From Penicillus capitatus (lineage: Eukaryota > Chlorophyta), in the NCBI GenBank assembly GCA_965649825.1, contig OZ287705.1, positions 620,001 through 684,000 on the forward strand: a stretch of 64,000 nucleotides of DNA, read 5' to 3'. The notes beneath the pieces are model-generated. The model was given only the letters and a program-made list of their open reading frames with translations, was not told the DNA's origin and made no database searches. The translations under genes and the position numbers were made by a program. Within the stretch, counting starts at the first letter, position 1; every line of letters begins with the position of its first letter. Positions 60,701 through 64,000 of this stretch are shown here, piece after piece.

Positions 60701-63470
60701 TTGCATGGCGGCATCAGTCGGTCGCCTCCCTTGTGGTCCGTGATCTTGCCCGATGGCGGATCGACGATCAACAGAGAGTCGACGCCGCTAGCCATGTTCG
60801 GGCCGTAGATGCCCCCACACTCCTTCAGACAGACCACATTGCCTGCGCGTTGTGTACAAGAGCGTTACCAGAACGGTGTTATCCTCAAACAGAAAGCAGT
60901 CCTTCAGTGGAGTGCTGTCCATCTGAGCTTGACTCAGTGACCATCTCTCTGCATTCTCGTTGCACCCAACTATCACCAGCTCCGGTTCCGTCGCGAACAA
61001 ACCGCCGGCTCCGAAGGTGGCATTGTTCCTGGCAAATGTCGTGTTGAGTAGGTGGAAGAGCCGACATGGCTCGATGTCAAACGTCTTGGACTGGCAGCCG
61101 GAGTTTTTTCCGGTGCTCCAGTTTCCAGCGATACTCACAAACATGCCGCCTGCGCGGTAAGACAATACGATCTCTGTCTCTCAAGGATTGGCGTGTTACC
61201 TCCGACGAGTGCATGGTTGTCTTCAAATTTGAGGTTGCGCGTTTTAACAGCTGCCTTTGCTCTCGTTGGAACACGATCAAATACGAAGCAGGCGCCGCCG
61301 CCGCCTCCATCGCCGCAATCCCTCACCGCAGAAGCTTCTTCGACGTCGGTATCTCCTGCAGCATTCTCTGTGACATCTGACAACGACGTCGACAAAGTCT
61401 GCCGTCGCCTGGGCAAAGACGCGCCCTTGGTTGATGAATGATCCCCAAAGCCGTCGAAACCAACAGCCCGGTTCTCACTGAAGAGACAGGTGATGAGCTA
61501 CAGCAAGCGTCCGCGTGTCAGCACGATGGGATGATGATCGCTTGTCGTACGTACCTCGAAGCTGTTCTTTTTCTGTCGACTGCCTTCTACGAGCAGTCCG
61601 CCGCCAGACACTGCTACGTTGTTGACGAATACAGTCAAACGACTGGCTTCCGATGATTTGAAAATCACATTCGCCGTGGCTCGAAATGCTGCTCCTCCGC
61701 CGTGTCTCGCTGAATTGCCCTCAAAGCGGCACTCTTGGATGTTGACAATGTCATTCGAATCCAGTACAAACAGGCCACCTCCATCTCTGCTGGCGCGATT
61801 CTTTTTGAACGTCGCCTTCCGCAGTTCCATAACGCCGCAGCCAGCACACATGAGACCTCCGCCATCGACGGCCGAGTTCGTATCAAAGAGGTTCTGCTGT
61901 TCGCTCGACCCATCTTCGGAACTACCCTCTGCTGGTTTCGCCTTAAACTGTGCACCGTTGGTCAGCAAGATGGCACCGCCGAGGTCAGCCTTGTTCTTTG
62001 ACCATGTTGCATTGCGCGCCACGATGTTGCCGCTGTTGCGAAGAAGTGCTGCTCCTCCCGCCTGTCCAGCTTCGTTTCCCTCGAACGTGCATCCATCGAT
62101 TTGAATGTCGTTTTGAAACACGGTAACCATGTGAAGCGCGCCGCCACTGGATTGGGCACGGTTGTCTCGAAAGACGGTGTTGGACAGACGGAAGATTTTC
62201 AGTTTCGAAGTGGCAGAGGCGACATAGATGGCACCGCCGAGTCTGCTGTCCCAATTGTTGGGCTCTGAATCGACGACTCTAGCTTCGTTCTCTCGGAAGT
62301 CGCAATCGGTTACGCGGATCGAGATCTTCTCCTGAAGTCCATTGTAGTCCGTCGCATCCAGTACGGCGTAGATGGCTCCACCACTCACGCCCTTGTTTGA
62401 CAGAAACTGAGTCCGGGTCACGATGATGTCATCTGTCGAAATCGCAGCGATCGCTCCGCCGCCGTTCTCCGGCGACTCGAATTCGAAGTAGACATCGTGT
62501 TCGATCGGTTCGCCGGCTTCTCGGCGAACGTCTCTCACATATCCTTCTTCCGTCACGATGTTGTTCTCAAAATACGAGTCCGAGATTTCGAGCTGCGTTC
62601 CAGGATAGGTGGCGTAGATCGCTCCGCCATTGTCCCAGGCAAGGTTGTCGACGAAGCTGGAATGGACGACCTTGAACGCGCACTGTTCGCCATAAACAGC
62701 GCCGCCAATCGCCGCCTCATTTTCTCGAAACGTACAGTTTCGGATCTCCACGTTCAGGTATGGAAGACCGCTATCTTCATTCAGCTGTCCCCGGGCACAG
62801 ATGGCTCCACCCGATGAAGGATAACCTTCATTGAGATTCTGCCGAAAGGTCACTCGGTCGAAGACAACGCTCTCGGGCGGAACGTTGTCCATGACCGAGA
62901 GTTTAATGTTCACGGCAGGACTGTTCTTGCATCCTTCAAATGTCATCGATGCGATCGTGACGTTCGGCACCCTGATCGTCACACAGAGCAGTTCAGAGGC
63001 GGCAGGGAGGCAATGGTCTCGATACTCGATGTTGAAGATGCCGTCTTTTTCGGGACACACCAGTACCGTCGATTCGGTGGATGCACCCTCGAGGCGCACA
63101 TCGTATCGCGCTATCGTCAGCCACTGGGTCAGCTCGAAAGTGGTCCCCGCCAAGACAATGCTCTGTCCGCGTTCGACTGTGCCAAGTGCGTCTTCCAGCT
63201 CGCCGACATCGGACACGTATACTTCAGCGGCTTTCGTCTGCGCGAGATGTCGACCTGAAACATGAATGGCATCGACAGGCGAGCGTGAGAGAACGCGTGT
63301 GGTAAGTCGAAGGAAGCGCTTTGAAATGTAACCGAGGGAAGAGAGACGGTGACACTCGACATGTCGTGTATGGTACCTGGACCGACATTCCGTGCCGTGT
63401 CGTCACGGAAAGGACTGGCGGTGGCGTGATAGAGCAGTAGGATGATGTAGATGATGGCGCGAAGAAGCAT
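57718..63470 (-). CDS. Pmp-like beta-helix, cysteine-rich, multi-pass membrane receptor-like protein, paralog 2
   Basis: Ten exons on the minus strand: 63377-63470, 61555-63254, 61200-61398, 60869-61149, 60603-60822, 59668-60537, 59469-59618, 59304-59410, 59167-59257, 57718-59105. Total 5100 nt, 1,699 aa, every junction in phase. Signal peptide MLLRAIIYIILLLYHATASP. Beta-helix coils (CTFRENEAAIGGAVYGEQC; CDFRENEARV; CTFEGNEAGQAGGAALL). Cysteine-rich segment (CAPCPDDQYAFDPSSICLDC; GHWHSTPYSPQFHEC; GILCGACDAGYGRMDDGKC). About eight membrane helices follow (SLLSFLLTIFLMGIQIST; SFLLIIWIFFWI; FFLNLLYVLYMLHRLYAG). Exon 7 (150 nt, phase 1 on both sides) encodes an Arg/Ser-rich loop (RLRRSSTNAEILVDLRRSL) absent from the other paralog. 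The 91-nt exon 59167-59257 matches the 91-nt exon 54389-54479 of the paralog (NYLQVTSA against NYLQITSV). Ligand unknown. Confidence 0.92.
59469..59618 (-). other. Symmetric Arg/Ser-rich exon in receptor paralog 2
   Basis: Flanked by introns of 49 nt (59619-59667) and 58 nt (59411-59468), both of the size typical for this genome, and in phase 1 at both ends, so it can be included or skipped without changing the frame. It encodes three LRR(S/T)-type clusters (LRRSST, LRRSL, LRRTVT). Skipping it would leave an atypical 257-nt intron. It lies between the first and second membrane helix. Confidence 0.7.
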
Positions 63471-64000
63471 GCTGGTATCGGCAGCGTCCGTCAGGTTTTC
63501 GAGAACGTGGATCGACGATGAGGATAAAAAGCCGAGGCAGACCGAATGATCGATTCCTTCGCGTTTCCGTCTGGAAATGAGACGGACGCTGCTGTCACTG
63601 ACATCCAGGACGACGCCGCGTCTACTGTACCGCAGAATCCAACAGCACCGTGCAGTCAAAAACGTCCCATCGACCAAGTCGAAAGTTGACAGACACGCGA
63701 GAGGTGTTCAGGTATGAGTGAGATGCTCTCCATGTTGTGCTCGAGCATTTGCTGATGTCAGTCGGATCGGTCGAACTGGGAACAGACAGACTCCATGAAT
63801 CTGCCATATGAGGGCATCATGGATTCCGAAGGCCTGTGATCCAGAAGCGATCACTCCTGAGTCTATCTGGAAGCGAAGGCAGGTCATGATGCTTCTCCTA
63901 TCAATGGGAGAAAGACTCTCTGGCGTTCTTATGCCGATGGCAGCGTCATGGCCAGAAGAAGCGGTCACGGTCTGTTGCGCGTTGGACAACGGTGTGGTTG
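63471..64000. other. Upstream flank of receptor paralog 2
   Basis: No further gene seen before the window end; the promoter of the minus-strand gene is expected here, but no motif is clear. Confidence 0.4.

Overview
The window is nuclear DNA of a eukaryotic microbe, most like an alga or other protist; I cannot name the species. Protein-coding exons are separated by GT-AG introns that are mostly 44-60 nt long. Many ORFs join cleanly in frame across these introns, and codon use follows the standard code. There are no bacterial operons or ribosome-binding sites, and a 100-N scaffold gap lies at 18890-18989. The content points to a multigene-family island built by repeated segmental duplication: surface or secreted repeat proteins, membrane receptors and ubiquitin-ligase-like proteins.

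Layout. (1) 1-935 is the 3' end of a multi-pass membrane protein nearly identical to the end of the gene at 50538-55877; the shared sequence continues into the 3' flank. (2) 2152-8760 and 13564-18889 (both minus) are tandem copies of a gene encoding several MATH domains followed by five RING-like modules. Copy 1 has a stop codon in a RING cysteine codon; copy 2 loses its 5' end in the gap. (3) 19.0-49.5 kb holds seven paralogous ankyrin genes, called D (+, partial), A, B, C (minus), E, F, G (+) here, and an ankyrin fragment H. Complete members have a signal-peptide exon, a short second exon, then one phase-0 exon per ankyrin repeat; E and G end in a transmembrane segment. (4) 38.8-42.0 kb carries both halves of a DNA-repair endonuclease XPF/ERCC4 gene in the wrong order: the nuclease half lies upstream of the helicase-like half, with a 25-bp tandem repeat between them. 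(5) 42.67-43.2 kb is a broken beta-helix gene fragment. (6) 50538-55877 (+) and 57718-63470 (minus) are two intact paralogs, arranged tail to tail, encoding a signal peptide, a Pmp-like right-handed beta-helix ectodomain, a cysteine-rich segment and a multi-pass membrane region. I rebuilt both exon by exon with consistent phase (1,640 and 1,699 aa).

The genes do not form one known pathway. The common theme (inference) is recognition and signalling: beta-helix receptors, secreted or membrane-anchored ankyrin arrays and MATH-RING proteins. The ankyrin genes look built for rapid diversification, because each symmetric exon with its neighbouring intron is a duplicable 150-bp unit.
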